A DNA stretch of 64,000 nt from Acidovorax sp. RAC01 (GTDB taxonomy: Bacteria > Pseudomonadota > Gammaproteobacteria > Burkholderiales > Burkholderiaceae_C), in the NCBI RefSeq assembly GCF_001714725.1, contig NZ_CP016447.1, positions 1,017,501 to 1,081,500 on the forward strand. The letters run 5' to 3'. A model generated the notes under the pieces. It had not been told where the DNA came from. It made no database searches and worked only from the letters and a program-made list of their open reading frames with translations. Positions 1 to 8,659 of the stretch are shown here, piece after piece. The translations under genes were made by a program, and so were the position numbers. Position 1 is the stretch's first letter, and each line of letters starts with the position of its first letter.

Positions 1-329
1 AACGCACCAAGGCCAGCATCCGGGCCAGGGTGGAGCACCCGTTCCGAGTGATCAAGCAGCAGTTTGGATATGTGAAGGTGCGCTACCGTGGGCTCAAGAA
101 GAACACGGCGCAGATCGTCACGCTGTTTGCGCTGTCAAACCTGTGGATGGCAAGGCACAAACTGCTGGCCTGTCGGGGACAGGTGCGTCTGCAAGGGGCT
201 TAATGCCCCTGGAAACCGGGCAATTGCCCTCGCGCAGCGCCTGCTGGGCGTGCCCAACTCTCGAAAGCAGGTGCTGTTTTAGTGCGGCCTCGCTATGGCA
301 CAGCCAGATCCGATTCGTGAAGAGCTTCC
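1..329 (+). mobile_element. 3' end of an IS5-family insertion sequence
   Basis: The left edge of the window lies inside an insertion sequence. It holds the C-terminus of the transposase and about 125 bases of downstream sequence. I place the right end near 329 because the bases there (ending GAAGAGCTTCC) are followed by CTAG, which fits the YTAR target that IS5-group elements duplicate. The other end is outside the window, so neither the target duplication nor the intactness of the element can be checked. Confidence 0.55.
3..203 (+). CDS. IS5-family transposase, C-terminal fragment (cut by window edge)
   Basis: The frame is open from the window edge to a TAA and encodes 66 residues. The stretch [14 protein letters not shown] followed by [13 protein letters not shown] and [11 protein letters not shown] is the C-terminal part of the DDE domain of IS5-group transposases, including the catalytic Glu region. 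It would cut and rejoin DNA at the element ends. Whether the full gene is intact cannot be seen. It lies upstream of the flagellar genes, so the element separates flgI from whatever precedes it. Confidence 0.8.
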   Translation, partial: RTKASIRARVEHPFRVIKQQFGYVKVRYRGLKKNTAQIVTLFALSNLWMARHKLLACRGQVRLQGA

Positions 330-413
330 CTAGGGCGAGGGCCTGTTCACGCACAACGGATCAGGCGCCTGCTACCGCGTGCGCTGGACGGCACTGCGCA
401 TTTACGCCCGCAA

Positions 414-480
414 AAGCTATCATATTGATAGCTACAAAAGCTTATAAAAACAGCGCCAGGAGCCAATTTCACTCGAAATT
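414..480 (+). repeat. Dispersed repeat family A, copy 1
   Basis: GCTAT, a short AT-rich loop and ATAGC form a small palindrome, followed by AAAAGCTTAT, then AGCGCCAGGAGCCAA and a block ending in AAATT. The same order (GCTAT/ATAGC, AAGCTTAT, AGCGC, GGCCAA, GAAA) recurs at 9343, 32124, 32884 (inverted), 41106, 44555 and 59617. Confidence 0.7.
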
Positions 481-583
481 GGCATCTCGCGCCGGCTCCC
501 GCGCGGCCTCCCCGGCGCATGACGCGCATGACGCACCCGCCCCGGTTTTCAGCCCGCCCCCAGACGCATCCAATAAGCCGGTG

Positions 584-605
584 AACCCGCTTCTTTTCGG
601 GTTTT
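584..605 (+). terminator. Small hairpin upstream of flgI
   Basis: AACCCG and CGGGTT form a six-base stem around an eight-base loop, followed by a short T run. It could end transcription entering from the IS side. The stem is short, so this is tentative. Confidence 0.3.
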
Positions 606-628
606 AGTTCCCGTCATGGCCGCCCACA

Positions 629-1780
629 ATGGATGCCATGAAAGCCTCGTCCCACTCCCTCTTGCCGCACAGCGCATGTGCGCTGTGGCTGGTGCTGGCC
701 CTGCTGGCGGCCAGTATCGCGCTGCCCGCCCACGCGGTGCGCATCAAGGAAGTGGCGGCCGTGCAGGGCGTGCGCAGCAACCAGCTGTCGGGCTACGGCC
801 TGGTGGTGGGGCTCGATGGCACGGGCGACCAGACCACGCAGATGCCCTACACGTCGCAGGCCATGTCCAACTACCTGCAGCAGATGGGCATCAGCCTGCC
901 GCCGGGCGCTGCCGGGCAGTTCCAGCTCAAGAATGTGGCGGCCGTCATCGTGACCGCGCAGCTGCCCGCCTTTGCCCAGCCGGGCCAGATGATCGATGTG
1001 AACGTCTCGTCCATGGGCAATGCCAAGTCGCTCAAGGGCGGCACGCTGATTGCCACCCCGCTGCGCGGCGCCGACGGCGAGATTTACGCGCTGGCGCAGG
1101 GCAACATGGTGGTGGGCGGTGCGGGCGCATCGGCTGGCGGCAGCAAGGTGCAGATCAATCACCTGAGCGCCGGCCGTATCCCGCAGGGCGCCCAGGTCGA
1201 GCGTGCCGTACCCACGCCGCTCAACGACGGCGACTCGATCACGCTGGGGCTGAACGCATCCGATTTCCAGACCGCCCGCCGCGTGGCGCAGGCCATCAAT
1301 GCCAAGCTGGGCAATGGCCTGGCCACTGCGCTCGATGGCCGTACCGTGCAGGTACGCGCTCCGCTGGAGCCTGGCGCCCGCGTGGGCTTCATTGCCGACC
1401 TGGAAGAAATCCCGCTTGAATCCGCGGCCCCTGCCGCCAAGGTGGTCATCAACGCGCGCACCGGCTCGGTGGTGCTCAACCAGGCCGTCACGCTGGGCCC
1501 CTGCGCGATTGCGCACGGCAACCTCTCGATCACGATCAGCTCCCGCCCCGTCATCAGCCAGCCCAACCCGCTGTCGCAGGGCCAGACGGTGGTGACGCAA
1601 CAGAGCGACATCACCATCAACCAGGAGCCGGGCAACATCATCCAGATGCCGCCTTCGCCGCAGCTGGCCGATGTGGTGCGTGCGCTCAACTCGCTGGGCG
1701 CCACGCCAGGCGACCTGCTGGCCATCCTGCAGGCCATCAAGGCCGCGGGCGCCCTCAACGCCGAACTGGAGGTGATCTGA
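629..1780 (+). CDS. flgI: Flagellar P-ring protein FlgI
   Basis: FlgI polymerises into the P-ring around the flagellar rod in the peptidoglycan layer. The 383-residue product starts with a Sec signal peptide (hydrophobic core WLVLALLAASIALPA, cleavage expected after AHA) and continues with VRIKEVAAVQGVRSNQLSGY and GLDGTGDQT, typical of the family, up to a C-terminal segment ending in ALNAELEVI. The length is normal. The start is uncertain: ATG 629 and ATG 638 are both in frame, neither has a Shine-Dalgarno sequence, and CACAAT lies seven bases before ATG 638. The stop overlaps the flgJ start (TGATG), so the two are translationally coupled. The usual upstream partner flgH is not adjacent. Confidence 0.96.
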   Translation: MDAMKASSHSLLPHSACALWLVLALLAASIALPAHAVRIKEVAAVQGVRSNQLSGYGLVVGLDGTGDQTTQMPYTSQAMSNYLQQMGISLPPGAAGQFQLKNVAAVIVTAQLPAFAQPGQMIDVNVSSMGNAKSLKGGTLIATPLRGADGEIYALAQGNMVVGGAGASAGGSKVQINHLSAGRIPQGAQVERAVPTPLNDGDSITLGLNASDFQTARRVAQAINAKLGNGLATALDGRTVQVRAPLEPGARVGFIADLEEIPLESAAPAAKVVINARTGSVVLNQAVTLGPCAIAHGNLSITISSRPVISQPNPLSQGQTVVTQQSDITINQEPGNIIQMPPSPQLADVVRALNSLGATPGDLLAILQAIKAAGALNAELEVI

Positions 1781-2715
1781 TGTCGCTCTCCCTGCCGTCT
1801 TCGTCCAGCACCCTGGCCAGCACGGCCAGCGCGTCCAATGCGCTGGCGGTGGACATACGCTCGCTCAACGCCCTGAAGTTCGACGCCGGCACGGCCAACA
1901 GCGCGCAGGTGACGCGCGAGGCCGCCAAGCAGTTCGAGTCGCTGTTCATGCGCGAGCTGATCAAGAGCATGCGCGAGGCCACCATGAAATCCGGCCTGAT
2001 GGACGGAGCCCAGGGCGACCTCGGCCAGGACATGCTCGACCAGCAGCTGTCGGTCACCATGTCGGGCCAGCCGGGCGGGCTGTCGGAAGCCATTGCGCGC
2101 CAGCTGTCGCGCCAGATGGGTGGCGCCGACGCGAATTTTTCGGTGCCCTCCACGCTGAGCCTGCAGTCGCAGTCGTTCCGTGCGCAGTCGGCACCGGCCA
2201 CTGCCGCGGCACCGGAATCCACGCAGCCTGTGCCCAAGGGCCGCGACGGCTTTGTGCAGCACCTGAGCGGCACCGCAGAGCGCGTGGCCGCCGAAAGCGG
2301 CATCCCGGCCGCCTTCATGCTCGGCCAGGCTGGCCACGAGACCGGCTGGGGCAGAAGCGAGATCCGCAACAAGGACGGCTCCACCTCGTTCAACCTGTTT
2401 GGCATCAAGGCCAACAAGGGCTGGACCGGCAAGGTGGCCGAGGTGACCACCACCGAATACATCAACGGCAAGGCCCAGAAGGTGGTGGCCAAGTTCCGCG
2501 CATACGACTCGTACGAGGAGTCCTTTCGCGACTACGCCAAGCTCATCACCGACAGCCCGCGGTACGAGAAGGCCCAGGCCACGGCCCGCACCGGCTCGGC
2601 CGTGGCGTTTGCCAGCGAGCTGCAAAAGGCGGGCTACGCCACCGACCCCGAGTACGCACGCAAGCTCAGCGGCGCGATCAACAGTGCGCTGCGGGTGCAG
2701 CGGGCGCAGGCTTGA
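1780..2715 (+). CDS. flgJ: Flagellar rod-assembly muramidase FlgJ
   Basis: FlgJ caps the growing flagellar rod and opens the peptidoglycan layer for it. The 311-residue protein has the two-domain form seen in beta- and gammaproteobacteria: an N-terminal rod-capping domain around residues 45-105 (AAKQFESLFMRELIKSMR) and a C-terminal glucosaminidase-type domain from about residue 165, with the catalytic Glu in GQAGHETGWG near residue 187. The N-terminal 30 residues are Ser/Ala-rich and unstructured. The start codon overlaps the flgI stop. A repeat of family D begins about 15 bases after the stop. Confidence 0.96.
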   Translation: MSLSLPSSSSTLASTASASNALAVDIRSLNALKFDAGTANSAQVTREAAKQFESLFMRELIKSMREATMKSGLMDGAQGDLGQDMLDQQLSVTMSGQPGGLSEAIARQLSRQMGGADANFSVPSTLSLQSQSFRAQSAPATAAAPESTQPVPKGRDGFVQHLSGTAERVAAESGIPAAFMLGQAGHETGWGRSEIRNKDGSTSFNLFGIKANKGWTGKVAEVTTTEYINGKAQKVVAKFRAYDSYEESFRDYAKLITDSPRYEKAQATARTGSAVAFASELQKAGYATDPEYARKLSGAINSALRVQRAQA

Positions 2716-2723
2716 TATGAAGC

Positions 2724-2812
2724 ACCCCCTGAGTCGCCTTCGGCGCCTTCCCCCTCAAGGGGGACGACGCCCTCGCTGCGGGGCGGCCCTTGCTCGGCGT
2801 CCCCGGCATGGG
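2724..2812. repeat. Dispersed hairpin repeat family D, copy 1
   Basis: CCCCCTGAG, a GC-rich hairpin (CGCCTTCGGCG), TTCCCCC/GGGGG, then GCTGCGGGGCGGCCCTTGC. The reverse complement matches the copy at 50285-50375 closely and the copy at 27266-27390 less closely. It lies in the flgJ-flgK gap, inside what should be one operon, so it may attenuate rather than end transcription. Confidence 0.7.
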
Positions 2813-2877
2813 CAGCGCCAGTCTCATGCGCCGCAGATGCACCTGGCGCTGCGTAAAACCGAAATGCGGGGTCCGCC

Positions 2878-4851
2878 ATGAGTCTGCTCAACGTCGGCGC
2901 ACGCGCGCTGCTGGCCAACCAGGTGGCACTGCAGACGGCGGGCCACAACATTGCCAACGTCAACACCACCGGCTATTCGCGCCAGACGGTGGTGCTCCAG
3001 ACCGTGCAGGGCCAGTTCACGGGGGGCGGCTACATCGGCCAGGGCGTCGATGTGCAGACCATCCTGCGCAACCAGAACGAGCTGCTCACGCGCCAGGCTG
3101 CGCAGGCCGGCTCGGTGCAGGCGTCCGACAGCGTACGGGCCGAGCGGCTGCGCCAGTTGCAGGAAATCTTCAGCGGCGGCACGGAGGGGCTGGGCGCATC
3201 CATCAATGACATGATGAATGCGCTGTCGGACGTGGTGAACTCCCCCACCGACATCACCGCACGCAACGTGGTGCTGACGCGCATGGACGAAACCGCGGCC
3301 CGCATGCGGTCGTCGGCCGAGCGGCTCAATGAGATCCAGTACACGGTGACCGAGCAGCTGCAAAGCAGCATCACCGCAGTCAACAGCCTGGCCACCCAGA
3401 TCGCGGCCGTCAACGAGCAGATCGCCCGGGCCAAGGGCAACGGCCAGAGCCCCAACGACCTCCTGGACCAGCGCGACCAGCTCATCCGCGACCTGAACCA
3501 GTATGTGCAGGTCACGCAGATCCCGGCCGACGATGGCACCGTGGGCCTGTTCGTCGCGGGCAGCCAGCCGCTGGTGCTGGGCAATGCGGCCACCGAGCTT
3601 TCGATTGGCGACGCATCGGCCTTCCCTGGCAGCGGCCAGCTCAAGCTGTTCTTCAACCGGCCAGGGGTTCCCCCATCGGAGCTGGACGAGAACATGCTGG
3701 GCGGCGGCTCGGTGTCGGGCCTGCTGCGGTTCAACAACACCGACCTGGCCGAGGGCCGCAACCTGCTGGGCCGCCTGGCCATGGGCATTGGCATGAACAT
3801 GAACGCGCAGCAGCAGCTGGGGCTCACCCTGGACGGCCAGGTGGGCAAGCCACTGTTCAGCCTGCCCGCCAGCATGCCCGGCTCCACCAATGGCGCGGGC
3901 GTGGGCAACGTGACGTTCACCGATGCCACGCAGTTCGCGGCCTCGGACTACGAAATCCGCTTCACGACCGGTACGGCCGGCCAGGTGGTGCGCCTTTCGG
4001 ACGGACAGGCCACGGCCTTCACCAGCGCAGCCAACCTGGCCACGCTCGAGATCGATGGCCTGCAGTTCAACCTGACCACGGCCGGGGTCCCGGGTGAACG
4101 CATGCTGTTCAAGCCATTCAGCACGGCGGCGGCCAACATCGAGTCGCTGGTGTATTCGCCGCGTGATCTGGCAGCGGCAAACCCCATCAACGCAGCCATG
4201 GGCACGGCCAACGGCGGCACGCTGCAGCTGGGCAGCCTCAAGGCCACGGGCGAGCCCAACCCGCCCGGGCTGGTGCTGCCGCCCAATGCCAACCCGGCCT
4301 TGGTGCCCCCCGCACTGGGCGGGGTTCAGCTCACGTTCAACGCCGGGCCGCCCACCACGTACGACGTGCTCAACCGTGCCTCTCCGGCGACCACGCTGCT
4401 CACGGCGCAGCCCTATGTGCCGGGCGCACCGATTTCCATCAACGGCTGGGAGATCACGCTGCGCGGGTCACCCAACACGGGCGACACCGTGGTGATCGGC
4501 AACGCCCTGGACCCGCAGTACGGCGACGCCTACACCCGCAACGCCGGCAACGCCACGGCGCTGCTGGGCCTGCGCGACGTGAAGATGTTTGACGAATCGA
4601 CCCTGAGCGACGGCTATGCCAGTGCCATCGCCCAGGTGGGCACGCGCACGCAAAGCGCACTGTTCTCGGCCAAGCTGTCGGACACGCTGGCCAGCAACCT
4701 GGAGCGCGACCGCACGGCCGTCTCGGGCGTGAACCTGGACGAAGAGGCCGCACGGCTCATCCAGTACCAGCAGGCCTACCAGGCCTCGGCCAAGATGATC
4801 CAGATCGCCCAGAACATCTTTGACTCGCTGATCCAGGGCCTCGGCCGCTGA
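2878..4851 (+). CDS. flgK: Flagellar hook-filament junction protein FlgK (HAP1)
   Basis: FlgK is the first junction protein between hook and filament and is exported through the flagellar secretion system. The 657-residue product has the conserved N-terminus (SLLNVGARALLANQVALQTA, then HNIANVNTTGYSRQ) and the C-terminal coiled coil (VNLDEEAARLIQYQQAYQAS, ending SLIQGLGR). Both termini pack together in the assembled axial structure. The middle (about residues 330-540) is variable and Gly/Ala/Pro-rich, as usual for the exposed domain. It is 20 bases upstream of flgL. Confidence 0.96.
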   Translation: MSLLNVGARALLANQVALQTAGHNIANVNTTGYSRQTVVLQTVQGQFTGGGYIGQGVDVQTILRNQNELLTRQAAQAGSVQASDSVRAERLRQLQEIFSGGTEGLGASINDMMNALSDVVNSPTDITARNVVLTRMDETAARMRSSAERLNEIQYTVTEQLQSSITAVNSLATQIAAVNEQIARAKGNGQSPNDLLDQRDQLIRDLNQYVQVTQIPADDGTVGLFVAGSQPLVLGNAATELSIGDASAFPGSGQLKLFFNRPGVPPSELDENMLGGGSVSGLLRFNNTDLAEGRNLLGRLAMGIGMNMNAQQQLGLTLDGQVGKPLFSLPASMPGSTNGAGVGNVTFTDATQFAASDYEIRFTTGTAGQVVRLSDGQATAFTSAANLATLEIDGLQFNLTTAGVPGERMLFKPFSTAAANIESLVYSPRDLAAANPINAAMGTANGGTLQLGSLKATGEPNPPGLVLPPNANPALVPPALGGVQLTFNAGPPTTYDVLNRASPATTLLTAQPYVPGAPISINGWEITLRGSPNTGDTVVIGNALDPQYGDAYTRNAGNATALLGLRDVKMFDESTLSDGYASAIAQVGTRTQSALFSAKLSDTLASNLERDRTAVSGVNLDEEAARLIQYQQAYQASAKMIQIAQNIFDSLIQGLGR

Positions 4852-4871
4852 CACCCGCGCAGGAGATCGCC

Positions 4872-6239
4872 ATGAACAACAACATCTACCGCGTTGGCAC
4901 GGCCAACATGTACGAGAACACCCTGCGCAACCTGGGCACGCGGCAGACCAACCTGAGCAACCTGCAGGAAAACCTGACCTCGGGCAAGCGCGTGGTGCGG
5001 GCCAGCGACGACCCGGTGTCGGCCGCTCAGGCCGAGCGCGCCCTCAACCGGCTGGCGCGCATACAGACCGAGCAGCGCGCGCTGGAAACCCAGCGCAACG
5101 CCATCGCGCAGGCCGAATCGTCGCTGGGCGACGCGGTAGGCCTGGTGCAGGAGGCGCGCCAGCTGCTGGTGAGCGCAGGCAACGCGGCCCTGAGCAGCAG
5201 CGAGCGTGCCACCATTTCCAACCAGCTGCAAAGCCTGCGCGACCAGCTCACCGCCGTGGCCAACCGCACCGACACCAACGGCCTACCCCTGCTGGGCGCG
5301 CTGGGCAGTGCGCAGTCGCCGTTTCTGGGGCCGCTGGGCAGCACGCCCGACTACCTGTTTGCCGGCCAGCCCGGCCAGGCGGCCAGCAACGGCGTGGCGA
5401 TCCCCAACACGCTCGATGGCGACGCCGCCTTCATGTTTGATGCCACGCGCGATGGCAGCTTTCATGCCGCCATCACCCAGGGCACCGGCACCGTGATCGC
5501 GCCCGGCGCCACCACGGCCTCGGTGCCCGCCGGCGCGCAGCCCAACCGCGCGCTGACCACATCGCCCATCACCGTCACACCGGGCTTTGTCTTCAACGAA
5601 GACCCCGCCACCGGCCAGGCCTACAGTTACAGCGTGAGCTTCTCGAACGTCACGCTGAACCCGGCCACCAACACGCTGTCGGCCACGTACAACATCACCA
5701 GCACCGACCCGGCCTTCGTGCCGCCCGCTGCGCAGACACTCACGCCCATCAAGATCGGCGAGAAGAACGAATTCAGCATCAACGGTGTGCCCGGCATGGC
5801 GTTCAAGATCACGGCCACGCCCACCAAGGCGGTGGACGGCACCATCACGCTGTCGCCCGCCGATGGCGACACCATCGGCATTGCGCCCAACGCCAGCCTG
5901 TTCAGCGTGATCGACAAGGCCGTGAACGAACTGCGCGCGGCCCCCAATTCGAGCCTGGCCAGCCAGGCGGCCGGGCAGGCGCTGGCCAACGTGGACAAGG
6001 GCCTCGAGCGCATGGGCAACATCCGCAGCTTTGCGGGCGAGCTGCTCAACCGCGCGGACCGCATCACGGGCGACCAGAGCAAGCGCTCCATCCAGCTCGA
6101 AGCCGACCGCTCGCGCGCAGAGGATCTGGACATGATCAAGGGCATCTCCGACTTCCAGAACCAGCAGGTGGGCTACGAAGCGGCGCTCAAGTCGTATTCA
6201 ATGGTTCAGAAGCTGTCGCTGTTCAATTTCATCGGCTAG
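4872..6239 (+). CDS. flgL: Flagellar hook-filament junction protein FlgL (HAP3)
   Basis: FlgL is the second junction protein, linking FlgK to flagellin. The 455-residue product carries a flagellin-type N-terminal coiled coil (YENTLRNLGTRQTNLSNLQE, then GKRVVRASDDP) and a C-terminal helix (ADRSRAEDLDMIKGISDFQN, ending KLSLFNFIG). It is longer than enterobacterial FlgL because of an inserted variable domain at about residues 150-320. AGGAGA at 4861-4866 provides a clear ribosome binding site. The gene ends the visible flg cluster. Confidence 0.95.
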   Translation: MNNNIYRVGTANMYENTLRNLGTRQTNLSNLQENLTSGKRVVRASDDPVSAAQAERALNRLARIQTEQRALETQRNAIAQAESSLGDAVGLVQEARQLLVSAGNAALSSSERATISNQLQSLRDQLTAVANRTDTNGLPLLGALGSAQSPFLGPLGSTPDYLFAGQPGQAASNGVAIPNTLDGDAAFMFDATRDGSFHAAITQGTGTVIAPGATTASVPAGAQPNRALTTSPITVTPGFVFNEDPATGQAYSYSVSFSNVTLNPATNTLSATYNITSTDPAFVPPAAQTLTPIKIGEKNEFSINGVPGMAFKITATPTKAVDGTITLSPADGDTIGIAPNASLFSVIDKAVNELRAAPNSSLASQAAGQALANVDKGLERMGNIRSFAGELLNRADRITGDQSKRSIQLEADRSRAEDLDMIKGISDFQNQQVGYEAALKSYSMVQKLSLFNFIG

Positions 6240-6293
6240 CATCTGCTCTCGGAGGCCCATCTGCACAGGGCCCCGCTACAAGCCTGAGAGCAC

Positions 6294-7529
6294 ATGGTCC
6301 AATCCGTCCTTGGCAGCCTGATCCTGGGCTATCGCCCCCTGTGGAACCGCGCCCGCAAGCTCGCGGCCATCCAGCTGTACGCACACAACGAGACCTCGGC
6401 CGTGGTGGATGCCACGCACCTGCTGCGCACGCTGCAGGAGCTTTGGACGGCGAGCTCGCCCCCGCTGCTGATCTCGGCGCAGACGCGGCAACTGCTGTGT
6501 GAGCTGCTGGAGCACGCGCCACGCGGCTCGCCCTGGATCGAGGTGCAGGGCGAGTGGCTGGCGGACTCGGCCATTCGCGCACGCGTGGCCGCAGCGCACC
6601 AGCGTGGCCTCAAGCTCGTGTGGCGCGGCGAGATCGGCCGCCTGCCCGAGCCGGAGATCGCCCGCTGCTTTGACAACAGCCTGCTGAGTCTGGGCCCCGA
6701 AGACGCCGTGGTGGCGCTGAAAGCTGCGCAGGCCAAACCCGGCACACGCGGCCCCGCCAGCCCCGTGCTGGCCGGGCAGATGTACGAAGGCATCGCCAGC
6801 CGTGCGCTGATGCATCACTGCCTGGACCAGCACAACGCCCTGGCCCTGGCCGGCTGGCCCGCGGAAGACGTGCTGCACAGCCTGCGGCACCACCCGCAGC
6901 AACCCTCGCAGGCCGTCATCCACCGGCTGATGAAGGCCATCGACGCCGAGCAGTCGCTGGAATCGTTTGAAGACCTGCTGGGCCAGGATCCGCTGCTGGC
7001 CTACCGCTTCATGGTCTATACCAACTCGGCGTCGCTGGGACTGCGCACAGGCATCGATTCACTGCGCCGCGGGCTGGTGATGATGGGCTACGGCTCCATC
7101 AAGCGGTGGCTGTCGGACCAGTACCCGCACGCGAGCTTCGAGCCCGACATGCAGCCTGTGCGCGAGACCATGGTGATCCGCGCGACGCTGATGACGCACC
7201 TGCTCAACGCCGGGATCGAGAACGACCTGCGCCGCGAGATCTACTTTTGCGGCCTGGTTGCGCGGCTCGATGAGCTGCTGGGCGAGCCGCTGGGGGTCAT
7301 CCTCAAACGGCTGCCCTTGTCCGAGCGCATCTACGATGCCACGGTGCTTGGCACGGGGCCGTATGCCGAAGGCCTGCAAATGGCCTTTGCACTGGAAACC
7401 AACGACGCCAGCGCCATCCGGCAGCTGTGCGAAACGCACGAGATGGACCTGGAAGAAGTCAACCGCGCCCTGCTGCGCGTGCTGAGCGATCTGGTGGTGG
7501 AGCGCCCCGCCGCCCCCCCCAGGCGCTGA
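6294..7529 (+). CDS. HDOD-domain signalling protein with N-terminal degenerate EAL-like region
   Basis: The 411-residue protein has the YuxH-like arrangement: an N-terminal half resembling an EAL domain but without recognisable catalytic acidic motifs, and a C-terminal HDOD domain from about residue 205 (AIDAEQSLESFEDLLGQDP, then LLAYRFMVYTNSASLG and RRGLVMMGYGSIKRWL). HDOD proteins act as non-enzymatic signalling or scaffold proteins, often in motility and chemotaxis. It starts 54 bases after flgL on the same strand, so co-transcription with the flagellar genes is plausible. The exact role is unknown. Confidence 0.8.
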   Translation: MVQSVLGSLILGYRPLWNRARKLAAIQLYAHNETSAVVDATHLLRTLQELWTASSPPLLISAQTRQLLCELLEHAPRGSPWIEVQGEWLADSAIRARVAAAHQRGLKLVWRGEIGRLPEPEIARCFDNSLLSLGPEDAVVALKAAQAKPGTRGPASPVLAGQMYEGIASRALMHHCLDQHNALALAGWPAEDVLHSLRHHPQQPSQAVIHRLMKAIDAEQSLESFEDLLGQDPLLAYRFMVYTNSASLGLRTGIDSLRRGLVMMGYGSIKRWLSDQYPHASFEPDMQPVRETMVIRATLMTHLLNAGIENDLRREIYFCGLVARLDELLGEPLGVILKRLPLSERIYDATVLGTGPYAEGLQMAFALETNDASAIRQLCETHEMDLEEVNRALLRVLSDLVVERPAAPPRR

Positions 7530-7566
7530 ACACAGCCCTGCCCCTGCGCCCGCGCCCGCGGGCCGG

Positions 7567-8469
7567 TTACTCCATCACCCCCGGCTGCGTGACCAGATAG
7601 CCGTGCAGCGCGGCAATGGCCTGCCGCACCTTGGCCGGCTGCGCATCGCGCTGGGGCGTCACGGCCCAGATATCCAGCGTGCCGAACGACCACTGGGGCA
7701 GCAGCCGCACCAGCCGGCCCTGCGCCAGGGCGTCCTGCACATCCACGCTGCCCATCAGCGCCAGGCCCAGGCCGGCCTCGCACATCTGCTGGATCGACAG
7801 CTGGTTGTTGCTGGCAATGCGCGGCTCCACGCGCAGGCTGCGGGTGGCGCCGTGGGCACCGTGCAGCTCCAGCAGCAGCCCGCCGCCGGCTCGGGCAAAA
7901 CCCAGCCAGGTGTGGGCCAGCAGGGCATCGGGTGTCTCAGGCACACCGTGCTGGGCCATCCAGCCCGGTGATGCGCACAGCCACCACTGCAGCGCGCCCA
8001 GGCGGCGTGCGGCCCAGTTGGAGTCGGCCAGGCGACCAAAGCGCACGGCCAAGTCCACGCGGGCGCTGATGAGGTCAATGGGCGCATCGTCCACCAGCAG
8101 GCGCAGGCGCAGGGCCGGGTGTTCGGCCAGCAGCGGGCCCAGCGCGGGAGCCACATGGCGGGCAAAACCCACGGGGGCTGACAGCCGCAATTCGCCACTG
8201 GGTGCATCCCGCGATGCCGCCAGCTCGGCACGCGCCTGATCGGCCGCCGCACACATGGCGGCGCATTGGGCGTGGTAGCGCTCGCCTGCCTCGGTGAGCG
8301 CCAGCTTGCGGGTGGAGCGGTGCAGCAGCGTGACGCCGCCATCGCGCTCCAGCAGCCGCACTTGCTGGCTCACAGCCGAGGGGCTCATGCCCAGCGCGCG
8401 GGCCGCGCCTGTCATCGACCCGTGCTGCACCACACCGGCAAACACGGCCATCCGCCGCAAATCGTCCAT
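7567..8469 (-). CDS. LysR-family transcriptional regulator
   Basis: The 300-residue product has an N-terminal winged helix-turn-helix (FAGVVQHGSMTGAARALGMS, then PSAVSQQVRLLER) and a type 2 periplasmic-binding-like effector domain. It is transcribed away from the reductase gene at 8660. The shared upstream region contains a perfect palindrome, TGAAGC-ATG-GCTTCA (8559-8573), of the kind bound by LysR regulators, plus four copies of a 10-bp tandem repeat. Control of the divergent reductase is the natural inference. The effector is unknown. Confidence 0.9.
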   Translation of the reverse strand: MDDLRRMAVFAGVVQHGSMTGAARALGMSPSAVSQQVRLLERDGGVTLLHRSTRKLALTEAGERYHAQCAAMCAAADQARAELAASRDAPSGELRLSAPVGFARHVAPALGPLLAEHPALRLRLLVDDAPIDLISARVDLAVRFGRLADSNWAARRLGALQWWLCASPGWMAQHGVPETPDALLAHTWLGFARAGGGLLLELHGAHGATRSLRVEPRIASNNQLSIQQMCEAGLGLALMGSVDVQDALAQGRLVRLLPQWSFGTLDIWAVTPQRDAQPAKVRQAIAALHGYLVTQPGVME

Positions 8470-8510
8470 GGCATTCCTCCAGCCTGGTCAGGGTGCGCCG
8501 CAGACAGCCG

Positions 8511-8550
8511 CGCACATCCGTGCACATCCGTGCACATCCGTGCACATCCG
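8511..8550. repeat. 10-bp tandem repeat, four copies
   Basis: Four consecutive copies of (C/T)GCACATCCG, the first differing only at its first base, lie in the LysR-reductase intergenic region. The 10-bp unit places each copy on nearly the same face of the helix. Confidence 0.9.
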
Positions 8551-8558
8551 CGCCATTG

Positions 8559-8573
8559 TGAAGCATGGCTTCA
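8559..8573. promoter_or_regulatory. Likely LysR operator (15-bp palindrome)
   Basis: TGAAGC and GCTTCA are perfect inverted repeats separated by ATG, between the divergent LysR and reductase genes. The size and position suit a LysR recognition site. No binding evidence is available from sequence alone. Confidence 0.5.
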
Positions 8574-8659
8574 AAGATAAAGCCATTTGTGCCCACTACC
8601 GCAATCTGCACGCACGCAATAACCTTGCTCCATCGCCACTTCACACCACAGGAAACCCC

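Larger units (their letters stand above)
204..628. other. 425-base stretch between IS transposase and flgI
   Basis: It contains the IS right end (to about 329), repeat family A copy 1 and a small hairpin at 584-605. Open frames here are not convincing genes: they overlap the IS tail and the repeat on both strands. No flgH or other flagellar gene is seen upstream of flgI. Confidence 0.6.

Noticed and set aside
8511..8550. Short CRISPR-like array
   Set aside because: The copies are directly adjacent 10-bp units without spacers and no cas genes are near.
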